This document shows, in pieces, positions 53,031-60,317 of a stretch of DNA of 64,000 bases. Below the pieces are notes generated by a model. It was not told where the DNA came from and ran no database searches. It saw nothing but the letters and a program-made list of their open reading frames with translations. The translations under genes were made by a program, and so were the position numbers. Source of the stretch: Halalkalicoccus sp. NIPERK01 (lineage in GTDB: Archaea > Halobacteriota > Halobacteria > Halobacteriales > Halalkalicoccaceae); assembly GCF_030287405.1 (NCBI RefSeq), contig NZ_JASVVV010000001.1, positions 558,001-622,000 on the forward strand, in the 5' to 3' direction. Positions within the stretch are counted from its first letter, which is position 1, and every line of letters begins with the position of its first letter.

Positions 53031-53093
53031 GTCCTCGTGACAGTCCGAGCGTCTCATAGGTATTTATGAACGATGACCGTAGTATGCCAAGGC

Positions 53094-53999
53094 ATGACGG
53101 ACGAAACGGTCGGCTTCGTCGGACTCGGAATCATGGGCCTGCCGATGGCGAAGAACCTCCTCGACGCGGGCTATCACGTCGTCGGCCACAACCGCTCGGA
53201 CGACCCGGTCGAAGAACTCGTCGAGTACGGCGGCGAGGACGGCGGATCGCCCGCGGGCGTCGCCGAGGCGAGCGACGTCGTCCTCCTCTGCCTTCCGGAC
53301 TCGCCGGACGTCGAGAACGTCGTCCTCGGCGAGGGCGAGGAGACCGAGCCCGTGATCGACGGGCTGAGCGAGGGCATGACCCTCGTAGATCACTCGACCA
53401 TCTCGCCGACGGTCACCGAGGCGATCGCCGAACGGCTCTCCGATCGCGGCGTGGCCATGCTCGACGCACCGATCTCGGGCGGTGAGGAGGGGGCCATCGA
53501 GGGGACGCTCTCGATCATGGTCGGCGGCGAGGAGGAAGTGCTGAACGAACAGCGGGACGTCCTCGACGTGCTCGGGGGAACGGTCACCCACTGCGGGCCG
53601 AGCGGTGCCGGACAGACGACGAAGGCGTGCAACCAGATCGTCGTCGCCGCACAGATGGTGGGCGTGAGTGAGGCGCTGGTGTTCGCGGATCAGGCGGGCG
53701 CGGACCTCGCGGCCGTGGTCGAGGCGATCAGCGGCGGCGCGGCGGGCTGCTGGACGCTCGACAACCGCGCGCCGGCCATGATCGAGGGCGAGTTCGATCC
53801 CGGCTTCTTCGCCGAGTACCAGTACAAGGACCTCAGGATCGCCACGGACGCCGGTGAGGCCTTCGGCTCGCCGATGCCCCAGACCGCGCTCGCACATCAA
53901 CTCTACAAGACGATGGTCCAGAACGGAATGGGTCGGGACGACAACTCCGGGGTGATGCAGGTCATCGAGATGATGGCCGGAAAGAGGACGGACGACTAG
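53094..53999 (+). CDS. 3-hydroxyisobutyrate dehydrogenase family (GarR/HIBADH-like) reductase
   Basis: The 301-residue protein has the beta-hydroxyacid dehydrogenase layout: Rossmann motif GFVGLGIMGLPMAKNL (7-22), DAPISGG (125-131), and the catalytic Lys177 in GAGQTTKACNQI. It oxidises 3-hydroxyisobutyrate or reduces tartronate semialdehyde or a similar substrate; the motifs do not distinguish these. ATG 53094 (MTDETVGFVGLG) is preferred over an ATG 21 bases earlier in the same frame. It is monocistronic. Confidence 0.88.
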   Translation: MTDETVGFVGLGIMGLPMAKNLLDAGYHVVGHNRSDDPVEELVEYGGEDGGSPAGVAEASDVVLLCLPDSPDVENVVLGEGEETEPVIDGLSEGMTLVDHSTISPTVTEAIAERLSDRGVAMLDAPISGGEEGAIEGTLSIMVGGEEEVLNEQRDVLDVLGGTVTHCGPSGAGQTTKACNQIVVAAQMVGVSEALVFADQAGADLAAVVEAISGGAAGCWTLDNRAPAMIEGEFDPGFFAEYQYKDLRIATDAGEAFGSPMPQTALAHQLYKTMVQNGMGRDDNSGVMQVIEMMAGKRTDD

Positions 54000-54032
54000 C
54001 CGCTGCTCGTCGGGACGTCGGTGGTCGGCCCG

Positions 54033-54257
54033 CTACGCTCGCCTCACGGTCGGGTCGTTCCCGAACCACAGCAGCAGGGCACCGATCCCGGCGACGATCC
54101 CGATCGGAAGGCTCGTGGTCGGCGCGACGCCGTTTCCCTGCGTCGTCACGTCGAGGGCGTACAGCCCTCCCATGCTGAGCAACCCGAGCAGGGCGAACCA
54201 GCCGAGCGGCCCGAGTTGCCGCTCGGATCGCTCGGTCGACTGGGTTCTGGTTCCCAT
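54033..54257 (-). CDS. Small two-helix membrane protein
   Basis: The 74-residue product (start ATG 54257, MGTRTQSTERSERQ) has two hydrophobic segments (about 20-40 and 48-68), ending GNDPTVRRA. The open frame continues upstream but without sequence that looks coding. It is of haloarchaeal conserved-membrane type with no known function. It is convergent with the dehydrogenase gene. Confidence 0.6.
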   Translation of the reverse strand: MGTRTQSTERSERQLGPLGWFALLGLLSMGGLYALDVTTQGNGVAPTTSLPIGIVAGIGALLLWFGNDPTVRRA

Positions 54258-54416
54258 ACGACCTGTACGTGCTCCCGATAATAAATACCTACGTATTCCG
54301 GATATCCAATATGTATCCCCGTACAACATCGTTCCTGGGGTTCTAACCGTACGACGTTGCCGATATGAGGTCGGGGCGGGAGTGGCTGTCATCCTCTATA
54401 TAGAGATCGCCCGCCC

Positions 54417-54743
54417 CTACCCGTTCTCGTCGTTCTCACTAGAATCGGACTCGTTTCCATCGTCGCCACCGAAGATGGGGCCGCCGTCGCCGCTCCCATC
54501 GTTGGCCGACGAGCCGTTGGATTCGCCGTTTCCGTCCTCCGCGTCGTCCGCGCCGGTGCCCGCGTCGTCCGGTTGGTCGGGTCCCGAGAACGTCGGGAAT
54601 CCGTGGAGTATCCCGCCGATCCCGACGATCACGAGCGCGATGACGATCATCATGGCCGCGAACGTGGCGAACGTCCGCGCGTCGGGCGGGTCCGGCTCCC
54701 GCTGGCTGCGCGGCTTGGGTGGACCCCGAAGACGTGTCGGCAT
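54417..54743 (-). CDS. Single-span membrane protein with acidic low-complexity tail
   Basis: The 108-residue protein has a basic N-terminus, one membrane helix (about residues 26-48, FATFAAMMIVIALVIVGIGG) and a tail of about 55 residues made almost only of Asp, Glu, Gly, Ser and Asn. The tail would be outside or in the cytoplasm depending on topology. No function is known, but the acidic, disordered tail is a haloarchaeal theme. It is on the same strand as the zinc-ribbon gene upstream. Confidence 0.55.
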   Translation of the reverse strand: MPTRLRGPPKPRSQREPDPPDARTFATFAAMMIVIALVIVGIGGILHGFPTFSGPDQPDDAGTGADDAEDGNGESNGSSANDGSGDGGPIFGGDDGNESDSSENDENG

Positions 54744-54792
54744 CGCTCACGCCTTGTGGCCCTCGGTACTTGTACGTGACGAGCGGCGGCCG

Positions 54793-54939
54793 TTACCGTC
54801 GGGCCGGCGCACCGTTGATGATTGCGGTCATATCGGTGCAGGCCGGACAGCCGTACACTTCGCCGTCGTTTCCGGCGAACACCCGCTGGAACCGCCCAGT
54901 CACGTGTTCACCGCATGAGGCACAGGTTGGCATGTGCAT
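54793..54939 (-). CDS. 48-residue zinc-ribbon protein
   Basis: From ATG 54939 (or ATG 54933) to TAA 54793 the frame encodes a 48-residue protein with two cysteine pairs: MPTCASCGEHV and YGCPACTDM, 22 residues apart, the layout of a zinc ribbon. The region between reads FQRVFAGNDGEVYG. I recall a haloarchaeal family of short proteins with this same pattern (DUF7563-like), so I believe it is real despite its length. Function is unknown. It lies upstream of the single-span membrane protein on the same strand. Confidence 0.65.
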   Translation of the reverse strand: MHMPTCASCGEHVTGRFQRVFAGNDGEVYGCPACTDMTAIINGAPARR

Positions 54940-55055
54940 CCCCGCCTCCACGTACTACCGACCCCGTTATCAACTTGTCCTATCTCTGAATCGTCACTAT
55001 CGGCTGCCGGAACCCGTCGGCTTTTGGCGTGCGCGGGCCTACCGGCGGTCGTCCC

Positions 55056-55430
55056 ATGAGCGACGACACACCGTCACTGCTCGGCCGGCTACTGTTCGGC
55101 GGTAGCCTCGGCCTGCTCGCGTACAGCAACTTCCAGGAACTCGACGCGATGATCGGCTACGCCGACTCGAAGGACGTTCCCGAAGCCGATCGGCTCGTCC
55201 CGTTCGCGAGCGGCATGCTCGCGTTCGGGAGCCTCGCGATAATCCTCTGGCGGGTTCCCCGACTCGCCGCGGGCGCGATCGCCGGCTTCCTCGTCGGCGT
55301 CACGCCGCTGATGCACGACTTCTGGAACCTCGAGGGACAGGAGCGCGACACCGAACAGACCAACTTCCTGCAGAACCTCGCGCTTCTGGGCGCGGCACTC
55401 GCCTTCATCGGGCGGGCCAGCGAGGACTAA
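55056..55430 (+). CDS. DoxX-like membrane protein
   Basis: The 124-residue protein has four hydrophobic segments and the sequence FNLEG-type loop near the middle, TPLMHDFWNLEGQERD, common in DoxX/YphA-type proteins of haloarchaea. DoxX proteins are small quinone-linked or oxidative-stress membrane proteins, but the role of this branch is not established. ATG 55056 (MSDDTPSLLGRLLFGG) is used. Its last 4 bases overlap the convergent oxidoreductase gene. Confidence 0.75.
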   Translation: MSDDTPSLLGRLLFGGSLGLLAYSNFQELDAMIGYADSKDVPEADRLVPFASGMLAFGSLAIILWRVPRLAAGAIAGFLVGVTPLMHDFWNLEGQERDTEQTNFLQNLALLGAALAFIGRASED

Positions 55431-56491
55431 TTGACTCGGACCGAGGTCCCCTCTTCGCTCGAACGGTAGATCGCGTCGATGACCCGCTGGACGGTCAGCG
55501 CCTGCTCGACCGTGTTGAGTTCGGGCGCCTCGCCGCGGGCGACGCTCTCGACGAACAGCTTGTCGCTCGCGGGCCAGCCCGTCTCGGGCAGGCTTCCCTC
55601 TAGCTCGGAGCGAACGAAGTGATCCGTCCCCTGATGGCCGGTCTCGAACAGCTCCAACTCCTCCTCGCCGAGGCTGAGCCGTGCGCCGGCATCGGTGCCC
55701 CTCACCGTGAACTCGTTGGTCGGCTCCTGTGAGGCCGCCCACGAGACCTCGAGCGAGATCGTCTGGCCCGTCTCACACCGGATCAGCGCGGTGACCGAGT
55801 CCTCGACGTCGAACTCGCCCTCGCCGGTCCCCCAGTCGTTCGGGTCGGCGTAGTCCTCGTCACCCGCGACGTTCGACCGGCTGATCCCCATGACCTCCTC
55901 GACGGCCGGGAAGTCGAGCAGGTAGAGCGCGAAGTCGATGGCGTGAACGCCGATGTCGACGAGCGCGCCCCCGCCCGCGAGTTCCTCCGAGGTGAACCAC
56001 GACCCGAGTCCGGGAACGCCCCGCCAGCGGACGTAGTTGGCCTGGACGTGGGTGAGGTCGCCGAACTTCCCCTCCTCGTCGTAGCCCTTGACCATCTCGG
56101 CGGCGGCCGAGAGGCGGTTGTGGAAGTTCACCGCACAGAACCCCTCCGAATCGCGCGCGACCGCCGCGATCCGCTCCGCGCTCTCGAGGGTGTGTGCGAG
56201 CGGTTTCTCACAGAGCACGTCCATCCCGCGTTCGAGCGCGGCGACGACGACGGGTTCGTGGAACTTGTTCGGGACCGAGACCGCGACCGCGTCGAGGGCC
56301 TCCCCGTCGTACATCTCGTGGTAGTCCTCGTAGGTCGCCGCCCCGAAGCGCGAGGCGAACTCCTCGCGCGCGTCGGCGTCGAGGTCCGTCCCCGCCACCA
56401 CCTCGTGGCCGAACTCCTCGGTGTTCTCGGCGTGGACCGTCCCCATGAAGCCGAGGCCGACGACGCCGAGGCGAACTGGTTGTTCCGTCAT
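55427..56491 (-). CDS. Gfo/Idh/MocA family NAD-dependent oxidoreductase
   Basis: The 354-residue protein has the Rossmann motif LGVVGLGFMGTVHAENT (8-24), the EKPLAHT motif (Lys of the catalytic site) and GGGALVDIGVHAIDFALYLL (family motif with Asp and His). Such enzymes oxidise or reduce sugars and inositols with NAD(P). The substrate is unknown. It is divergent from a small glutaredoxin-like gene. Confidence 0.9.
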   Translation of the reverse strand: MTEQPVRLGVVGLGFMGTVHAENTEEFGHEVVAGTDLDADAREEFASRFGAATYEDYHEMYDGEALDAVAVSVPNKFHEPVVVAALERGMDVLCEKPLAHTLESAERIAAVARDSEGFCAVNFHNRLSAAAEMVKGYDEEGKFGDLTHVQANYVRWRGVPGLGSWFTSEELAGGGALVDIGVHAIDFALYLLDFPAVEEVMGISRSNVAGDEDYADPNDWGTGEGEFDVEDSVTALIRCETGQTISLEVSWAASQEPTNEFTVRGTDAGARLSLGEEELELFETGHQGTDHFVRSELEGSLPETGWPASDKLFVESVARGEAPELNTVEQALTVQRVIDAIYRSSEEGTSVRVN

Positions 56492-56568
56492 ACTCCCGAC
56501 TCACTCGGTTTCGGATAAATAGCTGCCCATATCGAAAGCCCCCTGTCGTTTCGCGCCCTTCCCCGAGT

Positions 56569-56808
56569 ATGGCCGAGGTCACCGTCTACACCCGCGAGGA
56601 CTGCCACCTGTGCGCCGAGGCGATCGGAACCGTCGAGGAGGTCGCACGCGACGTCGAGACCCCCGTCGACGTTCACCTCGTCGACGTCGACGAGGCCGGT
56701 CTCGCGGAGGAGTACGGCGAACGGGTCCCCTACGTCCTCGTCGACGGCCGCCCCGCGTTCAAGTACCGCGTCGACCCCGACGACCTCCGATCCCGGCTAG
56801 CTCCATAG
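56569..56808 (+). CDS. Glutaredoxin-like (DUF836-type) thiol protein
   Basis: The 79-residue protein has a thioredoxin-like start VTVYTREDCHLC with the redox pair at Cys12 and Cys15, and a cis-Pro segment RVPYVLVDGRPAFKY. It is most similar to short glutaredoxin-like proteins of unknown partner. The C-terminus is short (RSRLAP). Its end overlaps the last 12 bp of the convergent AIR-synthase-like gene. Confidence 0.8.
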   Translation: MAEVTVYTREDCHLCAEAIGTVEEVARDVETPVDVHLVDVDEAGLAEEYGERVPYVLVDGRPAFKYRVDPDDLRSRLAP

Positions 56809-57747
56809 CTCGTAGAGGTCGTCGCGGACGGGGTCGGTGATCCGCTCGCCGTCGATGACGAGGGCGGGATCGCCGTCCTCGACCGTCCCGATGGCCGCCG
56901 CCTCGATTCCCCCGTCGTCGAGCGCGGCCAGCGCCTTCTCGGCTCGCTCTTCGGGCATCGCCGCGAGCAGCGCGCCGGAGCCGAAGATCCGCAGGGGATC
57001 GACCCCCATCGCTGCACAGAGCGCTCCCGTGGGCTCGCGGACCGGCACCCGCTCGCGCTCGATCTCGACGCGCACGCCCGAGGCGACCGCGAGTTCGAGC
57101 GCGCCGTCCACCACCCCGCCCTCGGTGGGATCGTGCATCGCGCTCGCGTCCTCGCGGAGGACCCTCGCCTCGGGGAGGACGCCCAACTCCGAGAAGAGCG
57201 CCGCACCCCGGTCGAGCATCTCCTCGGGAAGCCCCGCGTCGTCGCGGAAGTCCGTCGCGAGGATCGCGGTGCCTTCGATCCCCGCGCCCTTCGTCAGGAT
57301 CAGCACGTCGCCCGGCCGTGCGCCGCCCGTGGGGACGTACTCGTCGGCGAGGCCGAGACAGCCCAGCGAGAGGAGCGGCCGGTCGCGCTCGGGGGCGTAC
57401 TCGGTGTGGCCGCCGACGATCGCCACGCCGGCCTCGCGGGCGGCCGCGTCGAGCTGGGAGACGACGGGCTCGAACAGGTCGGCGTCCGGGAGGAATATCG
57501 TCGTCGTGAGCCACCGCGGTTCGCCCCCCGAGGCGGCGACGTCGTTGCAGGCGACGTGGACGCCGATCGTTCCGATGCGTTCGGCGGCCAGCGAGACGGG
57601 GTCGGTGTTGACGACGAGCACCTGCTCGCCGATCCGCACCGCGGCGGCGTCCTCGCCGTAGGCCGGGCCGACGAGGACGTCGTCGTCGGGCACGCCCGTC
57701 CGCGAGAAGACGCGTTCGAGCCGTTCGGGGTCGACTTTCCCGATCAT
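56797..57747 (-). CDS. AIR synthase-related / HypE-like protein
   Basis: The 316-residue protein has the fold of PurM/ThiL/HypE enzymes: GPAYGEDAAAVRIGEQ (ATP-binding), NDVAASGGEPRWL, VGGHTEYAP and HDPTEGGVVDGA. The end is DLYELWS; HypE's terminal PRIC cysteine is absent, and no hydrogenase genes are nearby, so it cannot act in CN ligand synthesis as HypE does. It may be an ATP-dependent dehydratase or a diverged paralog with another role. The function is not known. Confidence 0.8.
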   Translation of the reverse strand: MIGKVDPERLERVFSRTGVPDDDVLVGPAYGEDAAAVRIGEQVLVVNTDPVSLAAERIGTIGVHVACNDVAASGGEPRWLTTTIFLPDADLFEPVVSQLDAAAREAGVAIVGGHTEYAPERDRPLLSLGCLGLADEYVPTGGARPGDVLILTKGAGIEGTAILATDFRDDAGLPEEMLDRGAALFSELGVLPEARVLREDASAMHDPTEGGVVDGALELAVASGVRVEIERERVPVREPTGALCAAMGVDPLRIFGSGALLAAMPEERAEKALAALDDGGIEAAAIGTVEDGDPALVIDGERITDPVRDDLYELWS

Positions 57748-57935
57748 ACTCGGACGAGGCCGCCCGAGGGTTGTATACTGTCGGGTCTCGCCGCGCTCAC
57801 GGCTCGCGTCCCGACCCCCGTCCGGCTCTCGGACCTCCCGATGGGTGTTTCGAAACCACGTCTCCTTGAATGAAACACGATTGTCTGACGGATAGCTGAC
57901 TGAGTTTCAAGAGGGTACCGCAAGAGGGTGTGGGT

Positions 57936-58277
57936 ATGGACTCGCTATCCGACCATACCTCCCGCCGGACCACCGGACGGCGTGGACCCGATCCGGGGTC
58001 CGGCGGGGCGACCGCCGCGATCAACAGGGCCCTCCTGTTGGCCGGGGCGTTGCTGTTCATCAATGGCATCAGCGTGACACTCATCGCAGCACTCATACCG
58101 GTCGCCATCAGCAGCGCCATCGTCATCACGTTCGTCACCGCCCTCACCGTCGTCTCCGCTCTCGCGTACGTCTCGAAACGCAACCCCGAGCGGACGCAGG
58201 CGGTGGTCGAGGCCACCCGTCCGCTGGTCGAGACGCTGACGGACCGCGACCGCGCCCGCAGGCAGGGCGGCCTGTAA
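57936..58277 (+). CDS. Small two-helix membrane protein with C-terminal basic tail
   Basis: The 113-residue protein has a disordered basic N-terminus (1-28), two hydrophobic helices (about 29-80, ALLLAGALLFINGI and SSAIVITFVTALTVVSA) and a helical C-terminal part ending ARRQGGL. ATG 57936 gives MDSLSDHTSRR. No domain is recognised. It precedes the crcB pair by about 50 bp on the same strand, and a role in the fluoride system is only possible by position. Confidence 0.6.
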   Translation: MDSLSDHTSRRTTGRRGPDPGSGGATAAINRALLLAGALLFINGISVTLIAALIPVAISSAIVITFVTALTVVSALAYVSKRNPERTQAVVEATRPLVETLTDRDRARRQGGL

Positions 58278-58325
58278 CGCACGCGAACCGCCGTTTTTAT
58301 CGCCGAAGCCGAGAACCGACCAGCG

Positions 58326-58691
58326 ATGGCTCCGGTACGACCGACCCCGCTCGCGCTCGTCGCGGCCGGAGGATTCCTCGGCGCGATCGCACGCTACGGC
58401 GTGGCGCTGCTCGCGCCGGGGCTGGCGGGCACGTTCGCCGTCAACGTCACCGGGAGTTTCGCGCTGGGGTACGTCTTCTACACCGCCGCGACCACCGACC
58501 GGATCTCGCCGCGGACGCGGTTGCTCGTCGCGACCGGCTTCCTCTCCTCGTACACCACCTACAGCACGTTCGCCCTCCAAACGGTCGACGCCCCGCTTAC
58601 GTGGGGCGCCCTCAACGTGCTCGGAAGCTACGCCGTCGGGTTCGCCGCCGCCGTTCTCGGCCGCCGACTCGCGCTGGGGGGCGGACGATGA
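58326..58691 (+). CDS. crcB: Fluoride channel subunit CrcB/Fluc (first of pair)
   Basis: Fluc channels export fluoride as dual-topology dimers; haloarchaea commonly encode two different subunits that pair. The 121-residue product has four membrane helices, the N-terminal GGFLGAIARYG, the NVTGSFALG segment, which contributes the sodium and fluoride path, and the GFLSSYTTYSTFALQT stretch with the phenylalanine-box residues. It overlaps the next crcB by 4 bp. TTTTTATC at 58291-58298 is a TATA-like box for a leaderless mRNA. Confidence 0.9.
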   Translation: MAPVRPTPLALVAAGGFLGAIARYGVALLAPGLAGTFAVNVTGSFALGYVFYTAATTDRISPRTRLLVATGFLSSYTTYSTFALQTVDAPLTWGALNVLGSYAVGFAAAVLGRRLALGGGR

Positions 58692-59041
58692 TCGAGGCGC
58701 TTCTCGTCGGCGTCGGCGGGGCGGTCGGCGCGGTGTCGCGGTACCTCGTCGGCCTCGCCCTCGGGGACGTGGAGGGGCCGTTCCCGTTCGAGACGCTCGC
58801 GGTCAACGTGGTCGGGAGCTTCCTGCTGGGCTGGGTGACGTTCGCCGGGTTCGGCGAGGGGACCCTGCTGGTCGTCGGCGTCGGGACCTGTGGCGCGTTC
58901 ACGACGTTCTCGTCGTTCTCGGTCGACACGGTTCGACTCGCGGAGGACGAAACGGTGGTGCTCGCCGCGGGCTACGCGCTGGTCAACCTCCTCCTCTCGG
59001 TCGGCGGGGTCGGCCTCGCCGCGCTCGTCGCGACAGTATAG
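58688..59041 (+). CDS. crcB: Fluoride channel subunit CrcB/Fluc (second of pair)
   Basis: The 117-residue four-helix protein carries the same landmarks as its neighbour: GGAVGAVSRYLVG, VNVVGSFLLGWV and GTCGAFTTFSSFSVDT. ATG 58688 overlaps the TGA of the first subunit (ATGA), so the pair is translationally coupled, which fits a heterodimeric channel. The two proteins are clearly different in sequence and probably insert in opposite orientations. Confidence 0.9.
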   Translation: MIEALLVGVGGAVGAVSRYLVGLALGDVEGPFPFETLAVNVVGSFLLGWVTFAGFGEGTLLVVGVGTCGAFTTFSSFSVDTVRLAEDETVVLAAGYALVNLLLSVGGVGLAALVATV

Positions 59042-59073
59042 GTTTTACATACCCGCTCCCCCCAGAGAGGGGT

Positions 59074-59364
59074 ATGGCAACCGAGGAGGTCCCGGATACG
59101 TTGGCCGCGCTCGCCGAGAAGATGGCGACGGAGTACCGCGAGTCGGAGTACGAGATCGCGCTCGCGCTCGCGAACGCACAAGAGCCGCTATCGACCGAGG
59201 AACTCGCCGAGGAGACGGGCTACACCGAGCGCACGATCAAAAAGCGGGTCGACACCCTCGAGGAGGAACTCGGGGGCGACCCGCTGCTTCGGCGGGACGA
59301 CGAGGACCGACCGGTGTTGCATCCGACGCTCGCGAACGCGGTTCGAGAACACGCGGCAAGTTAG
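59074..59364 (+). CDS. Winged-helix transcriptional regulator, unknown target
   Basis: The 96-residue acidic protein has a winged-helix core: YEIALALANAQEPLSTEELAEETGYTERTIKKRVDTLEEEL with the recognition helix around TERTIKKRVDTL (given in parts). No sensor domain is fused. It is 32 bp downstream of the fluoride channel genes on the same strand and may be co-transcribed or regulate them; there is no direct evidence. Confidence 0.75.
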   Translation: MATEEVPDTLAALAEKMATEYRESEYEIALALANAQEPLSTEELAEETGYTERTIKKRVDTLEEELGGDPLLRRDDEDRPVLHPTLANAVREHAAS

Positions 59365-59414
59365 ATCCCTCTCACGGGTGATGTGACGTTTTCTTCCGAA
59401 ACAGTGTACGCGAC

Positions 59415-59580
59415 GCCGGTCGGGATCGGCCCGACCGGCATCGGGGTGATCCGGGGGGGAGTGGATCACCGGCGTACTGGTGGGGATGGCGATACGACGC
59501 CATCGAGAGTGCGATGGGGAGGGGGGGTGGCCTCTGACAGGCACAACGGCCGTCTCCTTGACGGCAACTGTTCCAAGGAG
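59415..59580 (+). other. Structured non-coding region with three hairpins
   Basis: In the 377-bp gap before the MaoC gene I see no gene but three perfect inverted repeats: GCCGGTCGGG/CCCGACCGGC with a 5-nt loop (59415-59439), GGTGATCC/GGATCACC (59445-59470) and CTCCTTG/CAAGGAG (59554-59580). The first could be a terminator for the upstream operon. Together they suggest a folded RNA or multi-site operator. Confidence 0.4.
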
Positions 59581-59741
59581 GGCTACGAATAAATGCTTTG
59601 TGCATTGTGTAATTCATATTGAAGAATATATGAATCGGACACGATCCCGGGTCGCGTTTCGCGCCGATCGGCCGACTGGCGGACCGTGAACGACCCCGAA
59701 AAACGGGAACGTATTTCTTCACGGTCGATAAAACGGTTGAC

Positions 59742-60203
59742 ATGGCCTACAGCTACGAGCCACACCACTTCGAGGACTTCGAGGTCGGTCAGACGTTCGA
59801 GAGCGTCGGGCGCACGGTGACGGAGGCGGATTTCGTTCTCCACTCGGCGTTCTCGGGCGACTGGACCGAACTCCACACGAACCGCCACTACGCCGACGGG
59901 GAGTACTTCGGCGAGCGGGTCGCCCACGGTCCGATGACGTTCGTCCTCGCCACCGGGTTCGTCTACCGGTGTGGCTTCCTCGAACGCACCGTGTTGGCCT
60001 TTTTGGGTATGAACTACATGGACATCCCCGCGCCCGTGCGGACGAACGACACCGTCTCGCTCGACATGGAGGTCACGGGGAAAAAGGAGCTGTCGAGCCG
60101 CGAGGACTCGGGGCTGGTGACCATCGACACGGAGATGACCAATCAGGACGGCGGGACGGTCTTCGCCGGCGACATGAAGTTCCTGATCAAACGCCGGGAG
60201 TGA
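59742..60203 (+). CDS. MaoC-like (R)-specific enoyl-CoA hydratase/dehydratase
   Basis: The 153-residue hotdog-fold protein has the hydratase 2 motif around FSGDWTELHTNRHYA (Asp and His, residues 39-45) and GERVAHGPMT. MaoC proteins add water to enoyl-CoAs, often to feed PHA or fatty-acid breakdown. The exact substrate is unknown. It has its own promoter (AT-rich GATAAAAC at 59728). Confidence 0.88.
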   Translation: MAYSYEPHHFEDFEVGQTFESVGRTVTEADFVLHSAFSGDWTELHTNRHYADGEYFGERVAHGPMTFVLATGFVYRCGFLERTVLAFLGMNYMDIPAPVRTNDTVSLDMEVTGKKELSSREDSGLVTIDTEMTNQDGGTVFAGDMKFLIKRRE

Positions 60204-60317
60204 TCGGGATCGGGTTCCACTCGGATCGTCCGTGGTAGTATCGGGTGGTATTCGCCGGGTTTATCCCCGTGACCGGCGGACGGCCGGTATGCGCTCGAAC
60301 GAGGGGTGGCGGTTCGG

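Larger units (their letters stand above)
52673..53093. other. Region between tRNA-Glu and the next dehydrogenase
   Basis: Over 420 bases this holds only one plausible short gene (52742-52861, minus) and the tRNA-end duplicate at 53012-53030. The rest shows no conserved-looking frame. TATTTATG near 53061-53068 is a TATA-like box for the downstream dehydrogenase gene. Confidence 0.5.

Noticed and set aside
58278-58325. A fluoride riboswitch upstream of crcB.
   Set aside because: The gap is only 48 bp, contains the TATA-like box, and none of the crcB-motif landmarks is visible.
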